Position numbers and translations under genes: made by a program
DNA from: Schistocephalus solidus
Taxonomy: Eukaryota > Platyhelminthes > Cestoda > Diphyllobothriidea > Diphyllobothriidae
Length of the DNA stretch: 64,000 nucleotides
NCBI GenBank assembly: GCA_017591395.1
Contig: WEDG01004630.1
Span: forward strand, 1 to 64,000
Reading direction: 5' to 3'
Shown: positions 1 to 12,600 of the stretch, piece after piece
How the letters are laid out: each line of letters opens with the position of its first letter
How positions within the stretch are numbered: position 1 is the first letter of the stretch
Notes under the pieces: generated by a model
What the model was told of the DNA's origin: nothing
The model's input: only the letters and a program-made list of their open reading frames with translations
The model's database searches: none

Positions 1-495
1 TCAGGAACGACTCAGCCGTTTGTAGAGGTCAAAGTTCCTGGATAACTTCAGATCTTCAAGCGGTTGTCATTATTTATTGGTGTAGAGGCTGTTTTATCAA
101 GTCGACGAAGGTGATAAACAGATTCCAATTTAATGTAGTTTTGTGAGGAAATTCGGCAAAAGAAAAATTCCCGAAAATTTCAGAGAGCAATTACATACGT
201 GCAGTTGCAGCTTTAATGCCAGGATAAGAACAAGCGAAGTGTTAACGGTTTTTTAACTGTCCAAGCTGGAGAACAAATTAAGATACATAAGATAAATAAG
301 TAATTGTATTTGATGCCGGTTTACAGGTAATATTAGAAGAAATATGCAGTGTGCATCAGGCTTACGGTGAAAAGACTCCAGGGGGTCTATACTTTTTACT
401 GTTGTTCCTAACTTTATGTTGTTCAGGAGAAAAATAACTGCTGCCCGTGGGATGATAGTAGTTCAGAACGGGGAATGGCTAGCACAAGTGCAGTT
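1..495. other. No gene recognised
   Basis: I see no coding region, RNA gene or recognisable element here. It is the left edge of the window and precedes a short minisatellite. Confidence 0.5.
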
Positions 496-590
496 AAACC
501 AAGTCTGACCTCTAAAAAAACCAAGTCTGACCTCTAAAAAAACCAAGTCTGACCTCTAAAAACCAAGTCTGACCTCTAAAAAACCATACA
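496..590. repeat. Minisatellite, four units of about 22-24 bp
   Basis: The unit AACCAAGTCTGACCTCTAAA is repeated four times head to tail. The units differ only in the length of the A-run at the join, which points to slippage. There are no unique spacers, so this is not a CRISPR array. Confidence 0.9.
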
Positions 591-1371
591 TATATTGTAA
601 AAAACAATGCTACTCACTGTTTGCCAATACTATGCTATTAGTGGTAAATTTACACGTGCTAAATAGGGTTTTCAAAGGCATTGCCTATTATCCTCACCAA
701 ATAAACTGAAAAACTGAAACTTTACAGTCTCCTTCCCGGAACCGGGATTCTGCACAGGTCAAGAGTGCATATGTCGACGGTTGCTCACTGTCTGCTGAAG
801 AATTTACCGGCTGTGGGCTGCAGAAACAGCGCCATCGCTCTCAAGGTAAGACCTGCGATCGAGCTCAGATGCCATGCACATTCGACCATGTCGGTACCCA
901 GTATACCTGGAAGCTATTATTAAAGCAGAAAACGAGTGATAGTTTTCGTAAACTGAGAACACTTTTGCATGATTTTTGATATTCTAGGGTAGCTTATTAC
1001 ATATTGCTATAGCGTTTACCAAAAGAGATACTTAACGGTGGAAGCTAATGGAAGAAATAAAAAATCTCTGCGATGACTGCTGCACCAAGAGTGCTCAAGC
1101 TGCCTCACAATGGTAAGGGGATGAAATTCGCGACTGTTTAAAAGCTTAAATAGTAAAAAGAGTCTATTCTGTAATCGACGACACCATAACGGATCAATCT
1201 TAATAAGCCAATAGCGCTCTTGATATATCAGATTACGTTGCTCCGATGATTAAACGTCTTTCATCAATAAATATTGGTCCAATTCTATCGTTGGTTTTGA
1301 TCTACAACTAATTTGAGATAATTATGCTTACTGGAGTACCGATGGTAGCTTAGGCATATTATCTGGAATAT
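591..1371. other. No gene recognised
   Basis: No open frame, RNA gene or element could be recognised between the minisatellite and the CR1-A fragment. Confidence 0.45.
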
Positions 1372-2864
1372 GGAATTTACGTTTGGTTAGCGCTGACGAG
1401 GCACTGTCTTAACAAAAATTAGACACGAAATAAAACGATGACAATGAGTGCAGATAAAATGTACAAATATTTAATAATGCAGGCGGAAATTGTCCTGGTA
1501 GGTAAACAGTTAGCGATGATTTGAACTTAATAGTTAACTAGAAAATATATAGTGAAAAAAATCCTACCTTGAAAATGGAGGAAGAGATCAATAGGCCTCC
1601 ATTTTCGGATAGAGGGTAGGAGAAAAATCCGCTAAGGAAAATAAGTTAAGGTGGAAGAGAAGGCTAATAATGCAGTAGCATTTCAGAATGAGATAATGAA
1701 ACGTCCATCTGGTTCGTTCTTGATCCCTATGGTGCATGGAACGAAATCTCGGGAAAATAGGTCAGTGGATTTGAGGCCTTAGCATCTTTGGATCCAGAGT
1801 TGAATTCTGATGGTGGTAAGTATCCAACGTAACGGCAGCATTTTCGACGGTGTACGTCCAGATATTTACGTACGAATGACTTCATCTTTTGAAGGATTGG
1901 TGAAATAAGGAAACATCATGGTTCCTGGGGTACTCGAGGTAGCGAAAATTTATGTTCAAGAGGGTCACTTAAATTTTCGATGGTCCTTTCTCCGAGTCAT
2001 GGGGAAAGCTACTGGGAAAAGATGAGGAAAATAAAAGGTTAATAGAATCAGTGTTAAGATAAATGTGCAGTCTTCGCTTGAATGCAGAAAAACTAGTTAA
2101 CGAACTTATTTCAATTGGCAAGCTATTCCAAAGAAAGCTATACCTAAAAGCAAAGATTAGAGACCGTTAACACGTGAAGGGTGCAGTAGGTATGATAATT
2201 GCAGAATTTTTTAGGTTATAAGGAAGACTAACGGGGGTAATGACAGAAAGTTTGGGGAGAGTTGATCTATTTAATCGGAAAAAAGGAGACAAAAACCTGC
2301 TTCCAGTCCCCTGACTCAAATACATTTTAGCTTCGTCAGCTGACATCCGGTTGAGTGTGAAGTATTTGAAAGAGTCAGATACAGGAGGTTTTTTTGAATG
2401 GCTAAATTCGTTCATTAAACCGAAGAAAGGACAGCAAAATTCAAGAATGGTATGTACAAACATACGATAAAATTTTTAATTTTATTTCAGGAAGGTAGAA
2501 ATTATAAGAAAAAAGCCACAAATCTGAGCAGCTTTGACCGTAACTCTATCGGCATAAGGCGAAAGGTCTAATTTAAGTCCAAGTCCTTCATGAAGGTACA
2601 TTCAGTCATTAGGCAAACTTTTAAAAAGCAGGTTACGACAGCCTTACTGGCCCAAAACTCATGTAGCGACACTAAGAAGGTGACAACTCAATTAGCTCCA
2701 CGCCAAAATAATTTCTTAGTCCGAATACATTTTCTAGCTATCGATCGGCCGTAGAGTTAGAGAATGAATAAACGCATTTATGGTCATCCGCATAAATTTA
2801 AGATTGAGAATGTTTAACTATCGATGAAATATCATTTATGTAAAGTAAGAACAACAAAGAACCT
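1372..2864 (-). mobile_element. CR1-A non-LTR retrotransposon, copy A (5'-truncated)
   Basis: This minus-strand segment aligns by eye along its length with the 3' portions of copies B (52.5-54.0 kb) and C (59.3-60.9 kb). They share the 3' UTR opening TTTGGTTAGC on the plus strand, the GGAGGAAGAG..TAGGCCTCCATTTTC block and the C-terminal coding remnant at about 2163-2600. That remnant includes LEFCCPFFGLMNE and LPKLSVITPVSLPYNL. Homology stops at the sequence ACAACAAAGAACCTA, so the RT core and everything 5' of it are missing, as is usual for target-primed insertions. The coding remnant has frameshifts. The element lies about 0.7 kb upstream of the Argonaute start, antisense to it. Confidence 0.85.
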
Positions 2865-3529
2865 AGTCTTTTCTCAGACAGCCTACGACATAGGATGACA
2901 TCATCACTCTCTTACTTTAAAATTATTCTGCAGACAAACGAAGCTCTATTCATGGTATTGGACACGTACTTGGTCCTCGTGCCCGGGGCAGGCCTGCGGG
3001 TCACAAGTTGGAGAGAACGTCTCTAAAAGCTGCTTTCCCTATCAGCTGCCTGGTTTTCTGTGAAGTCAAGATATCCTTTAAGGTACTGACCACATAGAAC
3101 TTTGTAGCTCCCGGGGTTTGCAAGTTACTGCCAAACACGTATTCACGTTACTTTTGTTTTTCGGTCATCATTGGTAGTCGTACTCCTCTACAAGTCTTAC
3201 CTGGTATTAACTACGGAACTTGAAGCTTCAACTTCGCTGAACCATGAATTCTTACACAGATAAACTTTTATTATATGTAGCGGGCAAGCCAGGTTATTAT
3301 TAGGGAAGAATGAAGCGAGCGAACAATTGTTTAATTCAAGTATGTTTTATCGAGTTTTACTTGTTAAATTTTGCCCTTATTATACTAGTCTGGTCGCTTT
3401 AACGTCCAGTGTGCTATCCAAACCAAAATATTTTGTAAGTTGACTCAGAAAACTAGGTAACAAAACCGAGGGTTTCACTTCCTTTGTTTAAACGTTTGGC
3501 TGTGCCTGCTTTCGTTTCTGGGCCCAAAA
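2865..3529. other. Upstream flank of the Argonaute gene
   Basis: No gene was seen. By position it should hold the promoter or 5' UTR of the Argonaute gene, but I recognise no TATA box, initiator or splice-leader signal. A GC-rich patch lies near 2980-3010. Confidence 0.4.
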
Positions 3530-3611
3530 ATGATAAATTTGTATGGGACCGTTTACAATCCGCCTACCCATCTATTTACGACGGCTCTGCAAGATGTACC
3601 CCAAAATTTCG
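3530..3611 (+). CDS. AGO: Argonaute exon 1 (predicted start exon)
   Basis: ATG in a good context (AAAAATGA) opens 27 codons ([16 protein letters not shown]...) and ends at the strong donor G|GTAAGT in phase 1. It fits exon 2, which begins with GA, to make a glycine codon. The call rests on phase, donor quality and position only. A different or additional 5' exon in the 3.65 kb intron cannot be excluded. Confidence 0.6.
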
Positions 3612-6600
3612 GTAAGTCAATTTTATATTTTCCAACATTCTTCGAAATCACCTCTTAGTTTTTGTTTTTTATGCCCTAGAACATTTCCTCTCTACTCACC
3701 TTTTCGTGATTTATGTTGTTGCTGTCCCTGTATGTTTTTTTCTGATATATTTCTTATATTGACAAGTTTAAATAGGGATTGTCTCTCTCAGCTCTTACAC
3801 TACCGTGAACTTGAAGATGTGTTCCCTAGAAATGTCAAGACACGGATTATTCTGCCTAATTAATTGTCCAGTTGGCATGATGGACCTTGCGCTGCGCTTT
3901 TAGAATTTATTACTCAGTGTTTACTCCCGCGTGTCTACTATTCAGTACATATCGATTTGGTTTTAAGCACTAATCATAGTTAATACATATGGAGCAGCTT
4001 GAGAAATCCAAGTACGAGCTTAATATTATCTTGTTTTGAAGCTTGATTTTGCTTCACTTGGCACATGGGACTCTCAGGTAATATCGTTTCCTCCGATTTA
4101 GGGCCGATACTCAGCATCACCGTCGTTCGTCGTCGTCTGATCGTCCTTGTACTCTGTAGAGTCGCTAGAATCTTCGCTAACCATGGTTAATATCCACACG
4201 GTAATAATCCAAGCTAAATGTAGAATATAAAAGGTTTATTGAAGAAGAACCGTAATGGTTAGGTAACATATTTACGAAAACTGTCCGTGGACGTCCTGGT
4301 ACTTCAGGGTTGAGGATTTGGAAGGTAGAGCAGGAGACTACCACCGGGGAGAGTAGATCCTGCTTGTACTTGCACTAACAAAAACAAGACGAGGCATCTA
4401 CGTTAGTTTTTTTCACTTCGTTCTCTGTCTGTTTGTAGTTCAGTTCACCTAGTGCGAACGAAACCGCCGTACGGACATCTGAGAGTCTTAAGTTGGCGTT
4501 TCATGCGATTTCTGAGCTCTCGTGCTGCTGGAAAGTACCATAGTTGCCAGTTTTCCTTACAGCCTAGGTTGCGGAAGCATTGCCTTCAAAATGTCTTCTC
4601 GAGCTATATTCTTAGCATTGAATCAGCACTCAGGGAGTGACCGATTTCTTCTAGACTGTCAATTTTCGTGCTCATTCATTAACGTACTCGAGACAACATA
4701 GTAGGCGAATACAACCCCGACTAGCACCGGTCCAGCATGAACGAAATAAAATATTGCCATTTCCTATGCTTACGTCGTTGCTCTGTGAAGTAAACAACAT
4801 TTAGCTTGGTAGCATTTTTTAGTGAGATTCGTCGTTCCACGGATTCGGTAGCATGAATAGTAGTATCACTTAGGATTTTTATAAGTGTGGCTTCTTGGGA
4901 ACTTAAAGCGCAGGCGCCTTGGCTGTGATGACAAGCAAACGCGTGCACGGCCATTCATGATCATCGGGACACAGTGAAGTCGTTTTTCAATATTTTATAA
5001 GACGCTCGGCGTGGCAGTTCAGTCCTCAGTGACCTCTTAGCATTATCAAAAATTATCCACAAGTTCTTATAGGTTAAGTCCAAACTTGTGCTTCTTACGA
5101 ATGCTATCATGCTTAAACTTGCCGATCTTGATGTCCTGGATCGTACTTCTCCATGTGCGATGGTCTGCGTCAGCAGATCTGCAGAGCTCGACTCACTGAC
5201 CGCATATCAAGGTTCCAAGACCCACTTTCATGTCGATCCAGCTTTTGAATGACCTGTTCTTGGACGTCTCCAGGTGAACTGCGGCACCGGTACGAGATCA
5301 GCAATACCAAACTGCTAAAACGAACGACAAAAAACTGGCTCAGGTTATCCCACTCTTTTTTCTTGAATTGCACTGTCTCGTCCGAGATATTACGCGTCTG
5401 GTGTTTATCAGACAGTGGTCGTCAAACCTCCACTTCCCTTTGTTGTAATCGCTCGAGGAAGATAGTACAGAGTAGATGGAAAGTCAGAATAGATGAGTAC
5501 TCTAGGATTGGGTTGTATTTATCTTCCAATGTACGTGTGAGAGCTAAAAGCAAAAACAGAACACTAGTGAGATATAGAAGAATTAAGCATGACATTCTTC
5601 TTTTGTAAATTCCAGTCTCCACTGTCATATAGGACTGGCTCGACAGATGCCTGATGCATGTGGGTATTTGTGGCGATGCAAATAACGGTGTGTCCACAAG
5701 TGGGTATAGTGAAACACTGACGGGTTGCTCTGAAATAAACGGTCTTCCGAGCCCGTAGGGCGCTGACACCTGCAATGTCAACCAGGCAGCCATTTTAAAA
5801 TCTGCATCTTACAAAAGGGTCACAAACCAAAACATTGGTCGATGTTAACTGTTTTCAATCTAAAATCTGGCTTTACTCACCATTTCCCTTGTGAACTAAG
5901 GCTCCATCCGCAGAAGGACGACCTGCTGACCTAGCTTGCACCTACCTCTATAGCCGTGAGAGCCGTTGTCTAGTTTCTAAGTATACAACGGTACATTCCC
6001 TGACGAAGCAGATCAGTTTTCGTTACCTGCTTATACACGCGCATTTCCAGAGGCCCAGGAGCATAACGCTTCGCTCTGCGTACCAACTCTCAGGCATAAC
6101 CTAATTGGGGCTCAGGGTGTGAGAATCGGACGTCCTTCCTAATTGTAGTAATAAGTATCATGGTTCAACGTCGCATTGACGTTACATTGTGAGATTGAAA
6201 AATCCAGGGCACTGGCATGCTTCCCATCACAAGTTGCATACAAGTAAGATGTGATTACAAAAAATGTAACTACGATGTATACTCGATCGTTGCGTACTGA
6301 TGCCACCGGACTTGAGGTCGGCTCTAATTTTATCAGGTTTTGTTTTCCAACAGTATGAATTTTTACAATGAACTATCAAGTTAATACTCAGCGGCACTAC
6401 TGAAAAGTGCAGCGTACGCCAATTTTTTATGGCTGTTCATTGTCACTTATCGCATTTGTAAATTGGTGTCACGCACCCAAAATTACCAGATTTTTTTAAG
6501 GGAATGCAAATAAATGAAAAGCATGAGGTGGAATTGTTAATTGTTTTTTGAATTATGAACTTCAATTCAAATCGGCTCTGTACTGGTTAACGAAAATGAA

Positions 6601-9600
6601 GTGGTGGCTACGGCCAATTAGATGGCACAAGTCTGTTCGACTGAGAATTGGGTCGCGTCCTAACAAACGTAATCCAGCGACAAATCTTCCACCGGTACTC
6701 GATACCAATACGGATACCAAGTTGCAATGTTCGCTGAATTGGCTAGTTCGCCTTAAGGTTCACATGACGTGGTTATCACAGCAATAGACTGCATTATTGC
6801 ACCCAGACGCTAAACCAATGTGATTCTCAACATCCGCCTAGTGTTCGAAGCAAAGACGGACAGAAATCATACGAAAGCGCGACTACGTCTGCATATTAAG
6901 GCGTTCGCTTAAGCCTGTCAACCTTTGGCCGCATAACAAAACCCCAAGGACTACTTGGAGGCATCCTGCTGTGGTAATTTTCTCCAACGATCGACTGTCG
7001 TCTGTGCTGCTGACGGGTCAACTTCCAGAGAAAGTAAACCATTCAGTCTTCCGATACCCTCATTTTCTTTATTGGTTTTTGACAATTCCTGTTGTCTCGA
7101 GTAGCACTTTAGCAAACGGTTTACTTTTTTCAATTGTTTTGCACTGCCTGTTCTTCAGTAACACGGGCGCCACCTCTTTGTGGTCTTAACCTTTCGCCAA
7201 AATTACAGCACAAATCTCTGGTGTTGTAGGTATCTGTGATATGGTAAATTTTTTGCACTATAGGAACCAACGGCCAATTACCTGATCCTTTCTACCTCGC
7301 TGCCTCACTATCTCAAAATTCAGCACAATCAGATTCCCTGGACACTGATTCGACTGCGGCGTCTCTGTCCAATATCAACCAATCCAACTTACTTAATAAC
7401 CATTCTAAAGTCGGTTCAAAAGGCAATTCGGCTCTGCAGTTGAGTAACGTGTTTTCAATCCCCACATCAGCCGGTGATTTTTCTGTGACCGAGAGTGCTA
7501 TCGTTCATCGAAGTAACGAGATAACACCCCCTATGTGTAGCGGTGATGGCCCATCTCTTGGGTCAGGAGGGAGTGCGGGTTCGTCCGGTACTACTGGTGG
7601 GGGCAGCAGTGGAGGTGCGCCTTGTGGTTCTGGAGGCTCGACTGGAGGCAATGGTCTCGGTCAACACCAGCCCATTCAACACACTGTCCAGTTTGAGCCA
7701 CCTCCACGCCCGGGTCGAGGAACTGAAGGTCGCCCGATCGCTCTGCGGGCCAATCATTTTGAAATACGTATGCCAAAGGGATTCCTTCACCATTATGATG
7801 TTGCAATAAGCCCTGACAAGTGTCCGCGCCGTGTAAATAGGTAAGCATTCACATTTCCACTGTGCGCACTTTTAAAGCAATCTCTTAATTTCTTCTACGA
7901 ACCCATCGTAGTACATTTTTTTGAATTCTTGTCTCTAGAACAGTCATGCGATTACAACTTTTATCGTTTGACTTCCAGTTGGGTGAGCAGTCTAAATTGC
8001 AATTCATGTTTCGTATGATTGTGAATGTGCCACACTTAAATCAGTTGTTCTGAATCCTTATTAATCTCTGTTTGTTCTTGTCCATGGAAATTTATTTATC
8101 TGCTGACATTGAAGCGATTTGCGCAAACCTTAACCATTAATGTTGCTTGGTGGACTAAACAAGATACAGTAGACCATTTAATTGACCCCGTTCTTTGTTA
8201 TTTGATTACTTTGTTAAATTTCCTCTTGCCGTCCATTTTGATTTACTGTAGCTTCATTATACTGCTACCAAGACTTTGTACATTTTCAGAGAAATTATCG
8301 AAACTATGGTAAATTCGATGCATTATCAGAAGTATTTCTACAACCAAAAGCCAGTATTTGACGGTCGCCGAAACATGTATACCCGCCAACCTCTTCCTAT
8401 TAGCAACGAAAAAGTAAGTTTTGTTGGTTTTCTTCTAAAGCTGCCCTTACGCTCACTGCTACGAGGAGTTTGTCTAGTTCAGCCGTTAGCTTACGACGGT
8501 GAGGGATAGAAGCAGTTAACCACGCATTGGTGTAAATAAATGGATGACATCTCACCTTTTAATCAAGCACCGAAAAACTAAATCATTCAGTTGTAGGTCT
8601 ATATTCTCACCATATCTATTAATATGCCTTAACTCAGTGCCGTGTAAATTGTAACTGTCGTAGGACGAAATTAGCCATTAATAATGATAACTGGATGGTT
8701 GAGATGGCCTTCAGGTTAAAAATCTTGCTAAGCATAGTGCATTGTCAAGTTCGGCACGGATCCCTCAGTTACTGCGACTGCTGTTTGTCTTTCTACACCA
8801 TTTCTCTTGTTGTTTTTCCTTTTTAGCCTGAATATAGCTTTGGAATGGCTATTTATTCAGTGAGCATAGTTTTTTTTTGTTTCAAGTGGCCCACACGTCT
8901 TTCTACAGGGTTGTGGTTAACTGCTTACATGTGTGCCTAAAATGGAGTTCAATATGGAAAGCGTACGCAACAAACAGAATCAGAGCCTATATGGTTGGGA
9001 AGTACACTGCATTTTTGTTCGTCGTCTTTAGGTCGAACTAGAGGTCACTCTTCCGGGCGAAGGTAAGGATCGTGTATTCAAAGTCGCCATCAAGCACGTG
9101 TCCGAAGTCTCCCTATTTTCTTTGGAGGAGGCCCTTGAAGGGCGGACGCAGAGAATTCCCGAATGACGCCGTCGTATCTTTGGACGTTATCATGAGGCAT
9201 TTACCGAGCATGAGGTAATTGTGTTAGCTTGAAAACTTTATTAAGCCGTTTTGTTGCAACGGTGTGCTCATGCCCCTAAAACTATTTATTTTCAATTCCT
9301 AACACTTTCTAGCTATACGCCAGTCGGTCGGTCCTTCTTTCAAAACCCGGATGGCTACGAAAACCCACTAGGTGGAGGCAGAGAAGTTTGGTTCGGATTT
9401 CACCAGAGTGTGCGCCCATCTCAATGGCGAATGATGCTTAATATTGACGGTAAATTCGCGTTTTGGTGCGCAAGCTGTGTTGTTAAGTTTTATTTTACGG
9501 ATTTTCCTTCGCAATGTGCTCGGCGATGATCGTCGGTAGAAAAGCATGTTTTGTGGTCTGATGCAGCTTCTTTTCGCTCCATCTATGTTTCTTTGATTGG

Positions 9601-12600
9601 CTTATGTCAACTTTTTGGGTTAACATAAACCTTTTTTTATTTATTAGTCACATTTTTACATCAGCCATGACATCACTAGGTTGTTATCTTAGACATCAGA
9701 GTTTGTGTACTTACCAGTTCTTGCATGCTGAGGTTACGTTATTCTGATAATTTTTTACAGTCTCAGCAACCGCCTTCTACAAAGCCCAGTCCGTCATTGA
9801 CTTCATGTGCGAAGTTTTGGAAATCCCTGATAAAAATGAACAGCGCCGCCCACTTGCGGACAGCCAGCGCGTTAAATTTACCAAGGAAATCAAAGGTATT
9901 GGGAACAAACTCATTACGTTGTTTGCCGTCCCTTAGTTTTTGGTGTATTTTTAACTATTTAATTTAATATTTCAGGTCTAAAAGTAGAGATTACCCACTG
10001 TGGTAGTATGCGCCGCAAGTATCGCGTTTGCAACGTCACTCGCCGCCCAGCACAAATGCAATCATTCCCGCTGCAGCTTGAAACTGGAGCAACCGTCGAA
10101 TGCACGGTTGCCAGGTACTTCCAAGAGCGGTACAAAATATCTCTGAAGTAGGTGGTGCCCTACCCTTTGCCACCAAATCTTTGAATATTGCGTATGCCAC
10201 TAAAACGCCTTTTAATTTGCAACTAAAAAATGTACTTTCCTATTTAATCGCGTTTCAGCTACCCGCATCTCCCCTGCCTCCAGGTCGGTCAGGAACAAAA
10301 GCACACCTATTTACCCTTAGAAGTATGCAATATGGTCGCCGGCCAACGGTGCATCAAAAAGTTGACTGATATGCAAACTTCGACTATGATCAAAGCAACT
10401 GCACGATCCGCGCCTGACAGAGAAAAGGAAATCAATAATTTGGTAAGTCGCCTCCCTGAATAGTGCAACACCCTTTCCTTCTCTTTGTGCCTCGACCTTA
10501 TGCGGCATCCCTCCTAACGAATGTTTTTTATAGGTAAAACGTGCCAATTTCAATGCTGACCCTCACTTACAAATGTTTGGTATCAATGTCAATCCCAGAA
10601 TGGCTGAGATCCAAGGCCGGGTCATTCCGGCTCCCAAAATTCAATACGGTGGGCGCACCAAGGCTCAGGCCTCGCCGCAACAGGGTGTCTGGGACATGCG
10701 GGGAAAGCAGTTCTTCTCTGGTATTGAGGTCAAGGTGTGGGCCATCGCATGCTTCGCTCCTAAGCGCATAGTCAGAGAGGATTCTCTGCAGTAAGCTGAT
10801 AACGTAGTGTAAAAGTTTTGATTAAAATTCAGAACCGTGTTGCAAGGTGAATGTATTTGAACCGTGGTAACCTTAGTCCTTTTGTCTTTTTCCAGACAGT
10901 TTATCGTTCAGCTACAAAAAATTTCCAATGACGCCGGCATGCCAATTGTCGGACAACCCTGCTTCTGCAAGTACGCTACCGGCCAGGATCAGGTGGAACC
11001 TATGTTCAGATTCCTCAAAAATAAATACGCTGGCCTCCAGCTAATTGTAGTTGTCCTTCCTGGCAAGACGCCTGTGTATGGTAAGCGCTATCTTCCCATT
11101 CAGAACCTGCGATAATTATGCTATGATGTAACCAGGTTTCATTTTCTAATCCGGATCATACCTCGGAAAGACGACTTTGTGTGTAATCTGTCAGATTTTC
11201 CACGAGTATTTACTTCTGAGAAATCTGTGGACGTCGGTAAAAAGGAAATAGCCAGTCTTGTTTTTAAAATTTCCTCGCTGCCATCGTCAATACGGGTTTA
11301 TCGGCGCTCTGATCACATTGTAGGCTGGCAGATTTCGACCGACGAAGACCATGGAGCTCAACAGCCCCTCCAGCCAGGTCTTATTCGCACATCGTCTAGT
11401 GTTCAGTTTGCCACCGTCTTTCGGTGTAAAGTCTACCAGTACTTTTTAACATCTTTCACTTTGTCATAATTTTCGCGAAGAAACGACCATTTCGTTATGA
11501 TCGGGTTATTCCTCCTCGAGGCAAATTCTCCGATAGGCCACTACCAAGTGCTGGGAGCAGGATTTTGTCGATGCCATCTTCTGCTCAAACGTTTGTCCGT
11601 ATTAGGTCTTATTCCGGGCTTAGCGGACTCTTGTAAAATTGCGATGTCACTGCGATAGCAGTGCAGGCAAGTTTGGAAATTAATTCTTCCAGAGCAATCA
11701 CCATCCGGAAATTTGCATTCGGAGGTATCTGCTCTGTCATGGTAAAATTTGTAGTAGACGGTTTCTGCTACCATAAGTCGAACTTTTTTCCGACCCTAAT
11801 ATGCCAATTTTCGATCGGCCTTTGTGTGACCATCGACTTTATTTACATTTTGGAAACTGTCTTCTGACGAACGAATCGTAGGTATATAGTGTCTCAATAA
11901 AAATAGACATGACATAAATATGGTATGAACGCTCAGAAGATGTGACTTGGCGGGATATATTTGATCAGTAGTATTCACCCTCTTTTGACTAACTTTATCA
12001 ACGGTGGCCCTGGGTGCGACCGAGTCGAGATGGACGTGAAGACGTAAATCGACGTATTGCTGGCAGGCCTTGAGCCCATCTCTTACCTTTTAGCTTGCGA
12101 GGCTGACACGTCAACTGCCTCATCTCTGCACGAGTCTGTTGATTGACCATAAAGTAGGGCTTTCTTTCATTGTGTGGTTACTCAGCAAAATGATACCAAC
12201 TGAATCCTTTATGGTGAACGCATTTATCAGTGCTAGTAAGTAGTTATTGTCCTGAAAAAGCATTCTGTCATTCACCCGTAGGGTGGTTCTGCCGACTGGC
12301 CCGATCTTTTTAGCTTACAAAAGACCAAACAATCGTCTCCTGTTAAGAGTTCTTCGCAAATGTGGTGAATAGGAAGTTGAAACAGCCTCTGATGATGCAA
12401 AAACTCTTCTGCCTGTTCCATGTCCGTGCTCCCCTCTTCCCCACTTGCGAAGGAGAGCCGCATTGCTCCGTTTCTGTGAGACCTCGGGTCAAATAGTTTT
12501 CTGAGGTTTTTATTAATAGAACCAGACTACCTTTTCTTGGCTTCAGTCGATTCGTTTTTATCGGGACTTTCTGTTTTGAAGGCACTCAGTTGCTACTTGA

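Noticed and set aside
496..590. CRISPR-like direct repeats
   Set aside because: The units are contiguous with no unique spacers; the genome is eukaryotic. This is a minisatellite.
5170..5793. Overlapping open frames of 67-123 codons on both strands in Argonaute intron 1
   Set aside because: No domain, start context or splice signals; mutual overlap on opposite strands suggests chance.
7563..7848. Open frames on the minus strand and in another plus frame over Argonaute exon 2
   Set aside because: They mirror the GC-rich Gly/Ser tract; the plus frame 0 reading is clearly the gene.
9157..9166. Programmed frameshift or tiny intron in Argonaute exon 4
   Set aside because: There is no slippery sequence with downstream structure, no splice sites, and no family precedent; an indel is simpler.
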